DNA from: Actinomycetota bacterium | GTDB lineage: Bacteria > Actinomycetota > Humimicrobiia > Humimicrobiales > Humimicrobiaceae | Assembly (NCBI GenBank): GCA_023488645.1 | Contig: JAMDDL010000198.1 | Location: 4,456-15,222 of the forward strand | Length of the DNA stretch: 10,767 nucleotides | Direction of reading: 5' to 3' | Shown: piece by piece, positions 1 through 6,835 of the stretch | Layout: every line of letters begins with the position of its first letter | Numbering within the stretch: position 1 is the first letter of the stretch | Notes under the pieces: generated by a model | What the model saw: the letters and a program-made list of their open reading frames with translations, nothing else | Told to the model about the DNA's origin: nothing | Database searches by the model: none | Position numbers and translations under genes: made by a program

Positions 1-2
1 TT

Positions 3-830
3 AAAGAAAATAATATTCTGGAAAATAAATTTAAAAACCTGAAAGAAATTATAAAATCAATGGACAGCATTCTGGTTGCTTTTTCAGGCGGAGTTGACAG
101 TACATTGCTTTTAAAAGTTGCAGTTGATGTATTAAAAAATGAGAATGTTCTTGCAGTTACTGCAAAATCTGCAACTTTTCCTCAAAGAGAAATCAGAAAA
201 GCAGTTGAAATTGCCGGTAGTTTAAAGGCAAGACATATGATTATGGAAAGCAGTGAGCTTGATAATCCTTCTTATATAAATAATGACACACAAAGATGTT
301 ATTTCTGCAAAACAGAACTGTTTGAGGATTTGAAAAAAATCGCAGAAAGAGAAGGTATAAGGTTTGTTGCAGATGGACAAAATTATGATGATATAAGCGA
401 CTTCCGGCCCGGGATGAAAGCTGCCCTGGAAAAAGGTGTAAGAAGCCCTTTAAAAGAATCCTTTCTGACAAAAGCAGAAATTAGAAAATTATCAAAAAGG
501 CTTGGACTTCCAAACTGGTCAAGTCCTTCATTTGCATGCCTTTCAAGCAGAATTTCTTATGGAACACAAATCAGAAAAGAACTTCTTGAACGGATAGACT
601 TTCTGGAAAACCTGCTTCTTGATCTTGGATTTAGCCAGGTAAGAGTAAGACATCATAACTCAACAGCAAGAATAGAGGTTTTAGAACAGGAAATGAACAA
701 ATTTAATGATCCCGATATACGGATGCAGATTATTACAAAGTTTAAAGAGCAGGGTTATTTATATGTAACACTTGACCTTGAGGGTTATAAAACAGGCAGT
801 ATGAATAAAATTTTAAGTAAAAATCCTTAA
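3..830 (+). CDS. larE: LarE-type ATP-dependent sacrificial sulfur transferase, 5' end outside window
   Basis: This is a PP-loop ATP pyrophosphatase of the LarE family. LarE proteins activate the carboxylates of a nicotinate-derived precursor by adenylation and donate sulfur while building the nickel-pincer cofactor of lactate racemase. The first ATG is at 60, but the frame stays open upstream to the window edge and encodes KENNILENKFKNLKEIIKS, which resembles the usual LarE N-terminus. The true start is therefore probably outside the window, and the ATG at 60 encodes an internal Met. Counting from that Met, the PP-loop SGGVDS is at 9-14, RCYFCK at 79-84 (Cys80, Cys83), a GQNYDD...DFRPG segment near 106-118, and FACLSSRISYG at 158-168. 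Cys160 sits where the sacrificial sulfur-donor Cys of LarE lies. No larB or larC is visible. The next gene, 89 nt downstream, is metY, so a role in another sulfur-transfer reaction is possible. Family assignment is strong; the exact substrate is inferred. Confidence 0.88.
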   Translation, partial: KENNILENKFKNLKEIIKSMDSILVAFSGGVDSTLLLKVAVDVLKNENVLAVTAKSATFPQREIRKAVEIAGSLKARHMIMESSELDNPSYINNDTQRCYFCKTELFEDLKKIAEREGIRFVADGQNYDDISDFRPGMKAALEKGVRSPLKESFLTKAEIRKLSKRLGLPNWSSPSFACLSSRISYGTQIRKELLERIDFLENLLLDLGFSQVRVRHHNSTARIEVLEQEMNKFNDPDIRMQIITKFKEQGYLYVTLDLEGYKTGSMNKILSKNP

Positions 831-919
831 ATATTAATAATAATATTTATAGCTTAAAACCTGCTCACAAGAATTAATAGTTAATTAAAAATAATAAATA
901 TGATTACAAGGAGAAAAAA

Positions 920-2221
920 ATGACAAAAATTGATGAAAAATTAAAAGTTGAAACTCTTGCCTTGCATGGAGGGCAGGAAGCCGATCCGACAACCGGAGCA
1001 AGAGCTGTGCCGATTTATCAAACAACTTCATATCAGTTTAAAGATACGGAACATGCGGCAGATCTGTTTGCATTAAAAGAATTTGGGAATATTTATACAA
1101 GGTTAATGAATCCTACTACAGATATTTTTGAGAAAAGAATAGCATTGCTGGAAGGCGGCATTGGTGCATTAGGGGTGGCTAGCGGACAGGCAGCAGAAAC
1201 ATTGGCGATCCTGAATATAGCTCAAAATGGGGATGAAATAGTTTCTGCGGATAACCTGTATGGAGGAACATACAACCTTTTTCATTACACCCTGGCAAGA
1301 TTTGGGATAAAAGTTAATTTTGTTAAATCAAATGATTTTGAAAGTTTCAAAAAAGCCATAAACAAAAATACCAAAGCTCTTTATGCGGAATCAATAGGAA
1401 ATCCAAAACTTGATATTGCAGATCTGGAGGGACTTTCAAAAATTGCACATGATAATGGAATACCTTTAATACTGGATAATACATCTTCTCCATATATTTT
1501 AAAACCATTTGATTTTGGAGTTGATATTATAGCTTATTCTGCTACTAAATTTATAGGTGGTCACGGAACTTCTATCGGGGGAGTCATAGTTGATTCAGGG
1601 AAATTTGATTGGGAAAATGGGAAATTTCCTCTCATAACAGACCCTGATCCTGCCTATCATGGGCTTAAATTTGTCGAAGCATTAAGACCGCTTGGAAATC
1701 TTGCATATATTATAAAGGCAAGAGTCATACTTTTAAGGGATCTTGGACCTGCACTTTCTCCATTTAATTCATTTTTATTTCTGCAGGGTCTGGAAACCTT
1801 GCCATTAAGAATGATAAAACACAGTGAAAATGCACTTGCTGTTGCCAATCATCTTGAATCTCACTCTCTTGTAAAATGGGTAAATTATCCCGGACTTAAG
1901 TCAAGCCCTGAAAAAGAAAGAGTTGCAAAATATTTAAAAAAGGGAGCCGGAGCAATAATTGGTTTCGGTATTAAAGGCGGAGTTGAAGCTGGAAAGAAAT
2001 TTATAAATTCCCTGCAGTTAATTTCCCACCTGGCAAATATTGGTGATGCAAAAACACTGGCAATTCATCCTGCAACAACAACCCATCAGCAGCTTTCAGA
2101 AGAGGAACAACTTGCAACTGGAGTTACATCAGATTTTATAAGGTTGTCAATTGGGCTTGAAAATATTGATGATATAATTGCTGACATTGATCAGGCTTTG
2201 AAAAAATCTCAAGAGCAATAA
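920..2221 (+). CDS. metY: O-acetylhomoserine sulfhydrylase (MetY), PLP enzyme
   Basis: This cytosolic PLP enzyme of the Cys/Met metabolism family condenses O-acyl-homoserine with sulfide to give homocysteine (direct sulfhydrylation). At 433 aa it is normal length for MetY and longer than most cystathionine synthases or lyases. Visible motifs are LHGGQ near the N-terminus, YTRLMNPTTD at 59-68, ASGQAA at 87-92 (cofactor-phosphate region), LDNTSS with Asp186 expected at the pyridine nitrogen, and SATKFIGGHG with Lys210 as the Schiff-base lysine. The C-terminal TTHQQLSEEE and IRLSIGLENIDD segments are typical of the MetY branch. AAGGAG at 908-913 lies 6 nt before the ATG, which fixes the start. 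metX, further downstream, would supply its substrate and cysK is next. No SAM riboswitch or T-box was recognised in the 89-nt upstream gap. Confidence 0.95.
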   Translation: MTKIDEKLKVETLALHGGQEADPTTGARAVPIYQTTSYQFKDTEHAADLFALKEFGNIYTRLMNPTTDIFEKRIALLEGGIGALGVASGQAAETLAILNIAQNGDEIVSADNLYGGTYNLFHYTLARFGIKVNFVKSNDFESFKKAINKNTKALYAESIGNPKLDIADLEGLSKIAHDNGIPLILDNTSSPYILKPFDFGVDIIAYSATKFIGGHGTSIGGVIVDSGKFDWENGKFPLITDPDPAYHGLKFVEALRPLGNLAYIIKARVILLRDLGPALSPFNSFLFLQGLETLPLRMIKHSENALAVANHLESHSLVKWVNYPGLKSSPEKERVAKYLKKGAGAIIGFGIKGGVEAGKKFINSLQLISHLANIGDAKTLAIHPATTTHQQLSEEEQLATGVTSDFIRLSIGLENIDDIIADIDQALKKSQEQ

Positions 2222-2281
2222 CAATTAATAGAAAAAATCATAACGAACATCTAAATAAAGTTACTGCAGCATAAATTGAAG

Positions 2282-2314
2282 ATGATTCTAAATTTGGGGA
2301 AATGAATCATTTTT
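2282..2314 (+). terminator. possible weak intrinsic terminator between metY and cysK
   Basis: ATGATTC (2282-2288) pairs with GAATCAT (2304-2310). Inside, ATTT and AAAT close a GGGG loop, leaving a 3-nt TAA bulge on the 5' side. The last T of the stem starts a run of five T (2310-2314). The stem is mostly A-T, so it would be a leaky terminator at best, or a fold between cistrons. Confidence 0.35.
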
Positions 2315-2374
2315 AGCATTAAACATTAAAAATATTTTTAGAAATTATTTAATTATAATTATCGGAGGAGAGAA

Positions 2375-3301
2375 ATGGTAAAAATATATGAAGATATAAC
2401 AAAAACTATTGGAAATACTCCTTTAGTTAAAATCAACAAGCTTGCAAAAGATTCAAAGGCAACAATTCTTGTAAAACTTGAATCTTTTAATCCGCTGTCA
2501 AGTGTAAAGGACAGGATTGGGGTTGCCATGCTGGAAGCTGCGGAAAGGGAAGGGAAAATAAACAAAGACACTGTTATAATCGAGCCGACCAGCGGAAATA
2601 CAGGGATAGCTCTTGCATTTGTTTGCGCAGCAAAGGGTTATAAATTAATTTTAACCATGCCTGAAACTATGAGCATAGAAAGAAGACAGCTTCTTAAAAT
2701 ATTTGGAGCAGAGCAGGTTTTAACTGAAGGTGCAAAGGGAATGAGCGGGGCAGTTGAAAAAGCAAATGAACTTGCGGCGGCAACCAAAAACAGTTTTGTA
2801 CCTCAACAGTTTAATAATCCTGCAAATCCGGAAATACACAGAAAAACAACGGCCATTGAAATTTTAAATGATACTGGAGGAAAAGTTGATTATATTGTTG
2901 CCGGAATCGGAACAGGCGGTACAATTACAGGAGTTGGAGAAGTTTTAAAGAAAAAAATTCCCGGAGTTAAAATTATAGGAGTTGAACCTAAAGATTCACC
3001 TGTTTTATCAGGTGGTAAACCAGGTCCTCATAAGATTCAGGGAATCGGAGCAGGATTTGTACCTCAAATATTAAACAAAGCGGTTATTGATGAGATTATC
3101 ACTGTTACAAATGAGGATGCCGGAGAAATTGCAAGAAAACTTGCAAAAGAGGAAGGAATACTGGCAGGGATTTCAAGCGGAGCTGTGCTGTGGGCTGCTC
3201 TTGAAATATCAAAAAGAAAGGAAAGCGAAGGGAAAACAATTGTGGTAGTTTTGCCTGACAGCGGTGAAAGATATCTGTCAACATGGCTTTTCCAGGAATA
3301 A
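2375..3301 (+). CDS. cysK: cysteine synthase A (O-acetylserine sulfhydrylase)
   Basis: This fold-type II PLP enzyme converts O-acetylserine and sulfide to cysteine and acetate in the cytosol. It has the full family length (308 aa). The Schiff-base lysine is Lys45 in NPLSSVKDRIG. The substrate-binding loop TSGNTG is at 72-77, the phosphate-binding GTGGT at 179-183, IQGIGAGFVP at 221-230 and GISSGA at 265-270. PDSGERYLST at 294-303 is the classic CysK C-terminal signature. The IQGIGAGFVP segment is the region that contacts the serine acetyltransferase tail in known CysK enzymes, but no cysE is in the window. A strong GGAGGAG (2364-2370) lies 4 nt before the ATG. The gene sits between metY and metX in a sulfide-assimilation block. 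A cystathionine-beta-synthase-type activity is less likely because the regulatory domains are absent and the C-terminal signature is CysK-like. Confidence 0.95.
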   Translation: MVKIYEDITKTIGNTPLVKINKLAKDSKATILVKLESFNPLSSVKDRIGVAMLEAAEREGKINKDTVIIEPTSGNTGIALAFVCAAKGYKLILTMPETMSIERRQLLKIFGAEQVLTEGAKGMSGAVEKANELAAATKNSFVPQQFNNPANPEIHRKTTAIEILNDTGGKVDYIVAGIGTGGTITGVGEVLKKKIPGVKIIGVEPKDSPVLSGGKPGPHKIQGIGAGFVPQILNKAVIDEIITVTNEDAGEIARKLAKEEGILAGISSGAVLWAALEISKRKESEGKTIVVVLPDSGERYLSTWLFQE

Positions 3302-3304
3302 CTG

Positions 3305-3327
3305 TTTGTAACTGCATTTGTAACTGC
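3305..3327. repeat. two direct copies of TTTGTAACTGC
   Basis: The 11-mer TTTGTAACTGC occurs at 3305-3315 and 3317-3327, a 12-nt period, immediately after the cysK stop codon. The function is unknown. It could be a replication-slippage product or half-sites of a regulator. Confidence 0.6.
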
Positions 3328-3332
3328 CAAGT

Positions 3333-3352
3333 AGTAATTGTTTGCAATTACT
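3333..3352 (+). terminator. hairpin after cysK, possible terminator
   Basis: AGTAATTG (3333-3340) and CAATTACT (3345-3352) form a perfect 8-bp stem with a TTTG loop, extendable by two G-T wobble pairs. It lies 31 nt after the cysK stop. The following tract (GTATTTATAT) is T-rich but interrupted, so this is a weak terminator candidate or an mRNA 3'-end structure separating cysK from metX. Confidence 0.4.
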
Positions 3353-3470
3353 GTATTTATATCGAAAAGTATGATTAATATTGCTTTTTTATTATAATGT
3401 TACCTGCAGAATAGCATGAGTATTACCCTGATATAAAACTATATATATGAAACCATATTATTATATATAA

Positions 3471-4655
3471 ATGGAAAATAAAAAAGACGATAAATTTAAT
3501 AATATTAATGATTCGGGAAGTGTTGGTATTGTAAAAACCAGTTACTTTGATTTTGCAAATCCTTCTGATGAATTTGTTTTGTCCAATGGCTCCAAGTTAA
3601 GCCCTGTAACCATTGCTTATGAAACATATGGTACTTTAAACAGTGACAAAAGTAATGCAATACTGATTTTTCATGCTCTTTCGGGAGATGCTCATGCTGC
3701 AGGATATAATAGTGCAGATGAAAAAAAGCCCGGATGGTGGGATATAATGATAGGTCCCGGAAAACCTTTTGATACAGATAAATATTTTGTTATATGTTCA
3801 AATATTATAGGAGGATGCAAAGGTTCAACAGGTCCTTCATCAATCAATCCAAAAACAGGCAAGCCTTATGGAATAACTTTTCCTATAATTTCCATTAAAG
3901 ATATGATTATTCCTCAAAAAAAGCTTCTTGATTATTTTGGGATTAAAAAACTTTTTTGTGCTGCAGGAGGTTCGATGGGGGGAATGCAGCTTCTGCAGTG
4001 GCTTGTTTCCTATCCTGATTTTACTGAAGGTGCCATGATTATAGCAACCTCGCCAACACATACCGCACAGGCAATTGCATTTAACAGTGTGGGAAGATAT
4101 GCAATAATCGTAGATCCAAACTGGAATAATGGTAATTATTATGGAAGTGAAAAGCCTGACAAAGGTCTTTCAATTGCCAGAATGATTGGTCATATTACTT
4201 ATTTAAGTGAAGAATCAATGCACCGCAAATTTGGAAGAAAGATAATAAACGGGAAGATATTTCAAGCAGATATTGCAGATTTTACAAAAGAATTTGAAGT
4301 GGAAAACTATCTTCAATATCAGGGAGAAAGCTTCATTAAAAGATTTGATGCAAATTCTTATTTATATATTTCAAAAGCTATTGATGATTTTGACATTACT
4401 GACGGTTTTGAAAATCTTACTGATGCATTTAAAAAGATAAAAGCAAAATGTTTTGTTATGTCTTTTACATCTGACTGGCTTTATCCAAAAGAACAGTCAA
4501 TGAAAATAGTTAAAGCATTAAAAATAAATGGTATCGAAACAACATATACAAATTTTGAGGCACCTTATGGACACGATTCTTTTTTAATTGATGATGACAG
4601 GCTTAAAAGATTATTTGCAGGTTTTTTAAAATCTCTTGAGGAGCATATCCAATGA
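3471..4655 (+). CDS. metX: homoserine O-acetyltransferase (MetX), alpha/beta hydrolase fold
   Basis: This enzyme transfers an acyl group, normally acetyl from acetyl-CoA, to homoserine and so makes the MetY substrate. Its length (394 aa) is normal for MetX. Visible motifs are LSGDAHAAG (70-78), the long signature from GPGKPFDTDKYF through GGCKGSTGPSS (96-124), and GGSMGG with nucleophile Ser168. SDWLYP carries catalytic Asp335 and YGHDSFL carries catalytic His368, so the triad is complete. MetX homologues may use succinyl-CoA, and I cannot settle the acyl donor by eye, although pairing with MetY favours acetyl. An in-frame TAA (3468-3470) directly precedes the ATG, so the start cannot lie upstream. 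No Shine-Dalgarno sequence is visible before it; the DNA there is TATATATAA-like. A TATAAT at 3393-3398 lacks a clear -35. The stop overlaps the metW start (ATGA), so the two genes are probably translationally coupled. Confidence 0.94.
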   Translation: MENKKDDKFNNINDSGSVGIVKTSYFDFANPSDEFVLSNGSKLSPVTIAYETYGTLNSDKSNAILIFHALSGDAHAAGYNSADEKKPGWWDIMIGPGKPFDTDKYFVICSNIIGGCKGSTGPSSINPKTGKPYGITFPIISIKDMIIPQKKLLDYFGIKKLFCAAGGSMGGMQLLQWLVSYPDFTEGAMIIATSPTHTAQAIAFNSVGRYAIIVDPNWNNGNYYGSEKPDKGLSIARMIGHITYLSEESMHRKFGRKIINGKIFQADIADFTKEFEVENYLQYQGESFIKRFDANSYLYISKAIDDFDITDGFENLTDAFKKIKAKCFVMSFTSDWLYPKEQSMKIVKALKINGIETTYTNFEAPYGHDSFLIDDDRLKRLFAGFLKSLEEHIQ

Positions 4656-5239
4656 AGAAACTTGGAATAATAAAAAAATGGGTAAAAGAAGGAAGTAAAA
4701 TCTTATTTTTAGGATGCGGCAGCGGTGAAATAATAAAATCCCTGCAGATTAGCAATAAGATAAAAGGATTTGGGATTGACATAGATGAAAATAAAGTTTA
4801 TGAGGCAATCTCAAGCGGTATGTCAGTTATCCAGGGAGATATTAATAGCGACCTGACAGATTATCCGCGAAAATCCTTTGACTACGTTATTGCTCATGAT
4901 ATCATCCAAATCATGACAAAACCTGCCATAACGATCAGGCAGATTCTTGAGCTTTCGGACAAGATTATTATCAGCTTTCCAAATTTTGCATATATAAAAA
5001 TCAGATTTGGAATGTTATTTTCAGGAAAGATGCCAAAAACAAAAATCCTTCCTTATGAATGGTATGATACGCCAAACATACACCTGTTTACCATTAAGGA
5101 TTTTACAGATTTCTGCAAAAATGAGGATATTAAAATAATTGATAAAAACTTTACAGGATTTAACAAGAAATCAATTCCCAAGATTCTCATGCCCAATTTA
5201 TTTTCTGAATTTGCATATTTCCTGCTCTCAAGGGATTAA
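4652..5239 (+). CDS. metW: MetW, methyltransferase-fold methionine biosynthesis protein
   Basis: MetW is a small class I methyltransferase-fold protein that commonly pairs with MetX and is needed for full methionine synthesis in several bacteria. Its biochemical job is less well defined than that of MetX. At 195 aa it is of normal size. The SAM-binding glycine motif LGCGSGE is at 20-26, GIDIDENKV at 41-49, VIQGDI at 59-64 and SFDYVIAHD at 75-83. The very characteristic block ISFPNFAYIKIRFG (107-120) with LPYEWYDTPNIH (133-144) identifies MetW rather than a generic methyltransferase. The start overlaps the metX stop by 4 nt. GAGGAG at 4638-4643, inside the metX end, lies 8 nt upstream of the ATG. 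It is the last gene of the + strand block, followed by a strong hairpin. Confidence 0.93.
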   Translation: MKKLGIIKKWVKEGSKILFLGCGSGEIIKSLQISNKIKGFGIDIDENKVYEAISSGMSVIQGDINSDLTDYPRKSFDYVIAHDIIQIMTKPAITIRQILELSDKIIISFPNFAYIKIRFGMLFSGKMPKTKILPYEWYDTPNIHLFTIKDFTDFCKNEDIKIIDKNFTGFNKKSIPKILMPNLFSEFAYFLLSRD

Positions 5240-5308
5240 TATAAAAATTCAGATAATTCAGATAATATTAAAGCTGAAATAATGGAAGAAGTTATTCCAA
5301 TTATAAAA

Positions 5309-5347
5309 AAAGAGGCTTCCTGATTTAGCATTACAGAAAGCCTCTTT
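5309..5347. terminator. bidirectional rho-independent terminator between metW and the ferritin-like gene
   Basis: AAAGAGGCTT (5309-5318) pairs with AAGCCTCTTT (5338-5347) in a perfect 10-bp stem. CTG (5320-5322) and CAG (5334-5336) extend it past one mismatch. Read on the - strand, the stem is followed by seven T, an excellent terminator for the ferritin-like gene. Read on the + strand, the tail is TTTCTT, weaker but usable for metX-metW. The position between convergent genes fits a shared terminator. Confidence 0.85.
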
Positions 5348-5390
5348 CTTAAGAATGATATTTTTTTAAGAATAATATATTTAAATATTT

Positions 5391-5837
5391 TTAAACTTCT
5401 TCCAGCATGGTTGTGAAGAGATCATGGTGTTCCTCTTCATCTTCAAGAATTTCTTTAAATATAAAAGCGGTTGTGATGTCTTTTTCCTTATTAGCCAAAT
5501 CGATAATTTCCTTATACATGTCAATAGCTTCCACCTCGGCTTTCGTGTCAAGCTCCAGAAATTCCTTTAAGGTGCTTCCAACATCTATAGCTGCCGGTTT
5601 GGTGGTAGGAGTACCGCCAAGATACCACAGCCTTTCTGCAATTTTTTCTGCATGCTTCATTTCAGTTATTGCTACCTGTTTGAACTGATCCTGCACAGCA
5701 ATCCCCTTGACTCCTATAGCCTGAACATGCTGCCACATGTACTGGATGCTGACCTGTATCTCTCTTGCTATTGCTTTATTTAGCATTTCCTTCAAATTAT
5801 TGCTGGCTTTTACTACAGGCTCCAATGAAACTTTCAT
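5391..5837 (-). CDS. bacterioferritin / ferritin-like diiron protein
   Basis: This is a four-helix-bundle diiron protein of the bacterioferritin type, likely cytosolic, which oxidises ferrous iron and stores it. At 148 aa it is slightly shorter than classical Bfr (about 158 aa). By alignment from memory the ferroxidase ligands are Glu26 (AREIQ), Glu59 and His62 in EMKHAE, Glu101, and Glu134 and His137 in DEEEHH, a complete set. Met60 sits where the heme-ligating Met52 of E. coli Bfr lies, so heme binding is possible. However, EM.HAE is common in non-heme ferritin-like families too, so I give no symbol. Upstream, GGGGTGGGG (5840-5848 on the complement) is an unusually G-rich stretch that may serve as the ribosome binding site. 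A -35/-10 pair lies at 5887-5915. The terminator at 5309-5347 ends the transcript. A Dps or rubrerythrin identity is less likely; there are no rubredoxin-type cysteines. Confidence 0.85.
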   Translation of the reverse strand: MKVSLEPVVKASNNLKEMLNKAIAREIQVSIQYMWQHVQAIGVKGIAVQDQFKQVAITEMKHAEKIAERLWYLGGTPTTKPAAIDVGSTLKEFLELDTKAEVEAIDMYKEIIDLANKEKDITTAFIFKEILEDEEEHHDLFTTMLEEV

Positions 5838-5886
5838 ATCCCCACCCCTTTTAGATTTTTGTATTAATTGTATTAATTATTATTTA

Positions 5887-5915
5887 ATAATAACATTAAT
5901 GGCTTTTTTAGACAA
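5887..5915 (-). promoter_or_regulatory. promoter candidate for the ferritin-like gene
   Basis: On the - strand TTGTCT (5915-5910) and TATTAT (5892-5887) are separated by exactly 17 bp, matching the sigma-70 consensus at 4/6 and 5/6 positions. A start near 5880 would give a leader of about 40 nt. In DNA this AT-rich, chance matches are common. Confidence 0.4.
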
Positions 5916-5933
5916 TTAAATCACAAAAACGAT

Positions 5934-5948
5934 GAATTTTTAAAATTC
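5934..5948. repeat. palindrome GAATTTT-T-AAAATTC
   Basis: Two perfect 7-bp inverted arms flank a single T, 19 bp upstream of the -35 candidate of the ferritin-like gene. The 1-nt spacer makes it a poor hairpin and a better dimer-binding site, so a regulator operator is possible. It does not match a Fur box that I recognise. Confidence 0.4.
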
Positions 5949-5995
5949 AGAAATAGAAACAATGTTTTTAATAAATCCTCCAACTTATCGATATC

Positions 5996-6736
5996 TTAAT
6001 AATAATTTATAAAATATTTTTGCAGAATTTCCTGCCCCGGCTGAATTCTTAAAAAATTATTCTGTTCCCATCCGCCTTTAATTAATTTCTCAAGCAATTC
6101 AGATGAACCCTTAATTTCCGTGTATATTATTTGCTTATTTAATAATTCACTCATGAAATTTACCATATTTTTTGCATATTCCCTATGAATGTCTTCTATA
6201 TCATTATTATCAATTAAAACAATCCTGTTATAGTTTTTCATCATCTCTATTGATAAAAGTCTGGCGGTTTTTTCATCAAATTTTCTTCCATATCTTTCTT
6301 TATTTTTAAACCATTCTTCAGGAATTTTATTCTCCTGGTCCGTCCATACAAGATAGCCTCTATAAGGGTCACTTCCAAATTCAATCCAGCCTTTGCATAA
6401 ATAATAGGTTGCCGGATCTTTTTTAAACTCTTCCATATATTTTTCCTTTGAACCTAAAAATAAGCTTATGCAGTCATCTACCTGGGGAACTATTATTTCA
6501 TGACCTTTTGATTTTAAACCTACTATACCATTACTGCATAATCCATATCCAAGTATTATCTTATCATAGTCATCAGTTATTCTGTTTATTTCTTCCTGCA
6601 GCTTTTCCCTCATCTTGTCAGGCTTGTCATGAAGATGCTGTTCCAAAAAAATAAAATCCATATCATTATGATTTAAGTTATTCAATCTGGTCAAATCACT
6701 TCTCATTACATCGCATACTATTGCTACATTTTTCAT
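5996..6736 (-). CDS. DUF1638 family protein of unknown function
   Basis: I recognise this as the uncharacterised DUF1638 family, seen mostly in anaerobic bacteria and methanogens. It has 246 aa with no signal peptide or membrane segment apparent. Family-like segments are IVCDVM at the N-terminus (Cys8), LEQHLHDKPDKM (His34, His36), ILGYGLCSNGIVGL (Cys67), PQVDDCISLFLGS (Cys89) and YYLCKGWIE (Cys114). The clustered Cys and His residues suggest a metal or cofactor site, which is inference only. AGGTG at 6741-6745 on the complement lies 4 nt before the ATG. It is co-oriented with the ferritin-like gene, 158 nt upstream of it, and that gene appears to have its own promoter, so co-transcription is uncertain. 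I assign no activity. Confidence 0.85.
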   Translation of the reverse strand: MKNVAIVCDVMRSDLTRLNNLNHNDMDFIFLEQHLHDKPDKMREKLQEEINRITDDYDKIILGYGLCSNGIVGLKSKGHEIIVPQVDDCISLFLGSKEKYMEEFKKDPATYYLCKGWIEFGSDPYRGYLVWTDQENKIPEEWFKNKERYGRKFDEKTARLLSIEMMKNYNRIVLIDNNDIEDIHREYAKNMVNFMSELLNKQIIYTEIKGSSELLEKLIKGGWEQNNFLRIQPGQEILQKYFINYY

Positions 6737-6805
6737 AATTCACCTGAAATTCAAATATTAAATTTAAATAATGTTTAAATTTATAACATATAGAAACAAA
6801 ACTCA

Positions 6806-6835
6806 ATATGCTTCAGTTACATATGCTTCAGTTAC
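6806..6835. repeat. perfect tandem duplication of ATATGCTTCAGTTAC
   Basis: The 15-mer ATATGCTTCAGTTAC occurs twice back to back (6806-6820 and 6821-6835). The second copy contains the stop codon that ends the FTR1-like remnant on the - strand. Recent slippage or microhomology-mediated repair is the simplest cause. Confidence 0.85.

Noticed and set aside
829..848. AAATATTA-ATAA-TAATATTT inverted repeat overlapping the larE stop
   Set aside because: The stem is entirely A-T and would be very unstable. Such matches are expected by chance in DNA this AT-rich, and there is no T-tract after it.
831..919. Search for a SAM riboswitch or T-box upstream of metY
   Set aside because: The 89-nt gap is too short for these elements and shows no recognisable paired core, so none is claimed.
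5407..5688. A 93-codon + strand frame opposite the ferritin-like gene
   Set aside because: It is a mirror of a clear ferritin-like gene with complete metal ligands and has a low-complexity Ser-rich composition.
5955..5985. GGAGG on the - strand just after the DUF1638 stop, suggesting a small gene before the ferritin-like gene
   Set aside because: The only start nearby is a TTG about 15 nt away that gives a hydrophobic peptide of about 13 residues, with no sign of coding.
3305..6835. The GTAACTG heptamer shared by the repeats at 3305-3327 and (on the other strand) 6806-6835 as one repeat family
   Set aside because: Only seven bases are shared and the flanks differ, so chance is the better explanation.
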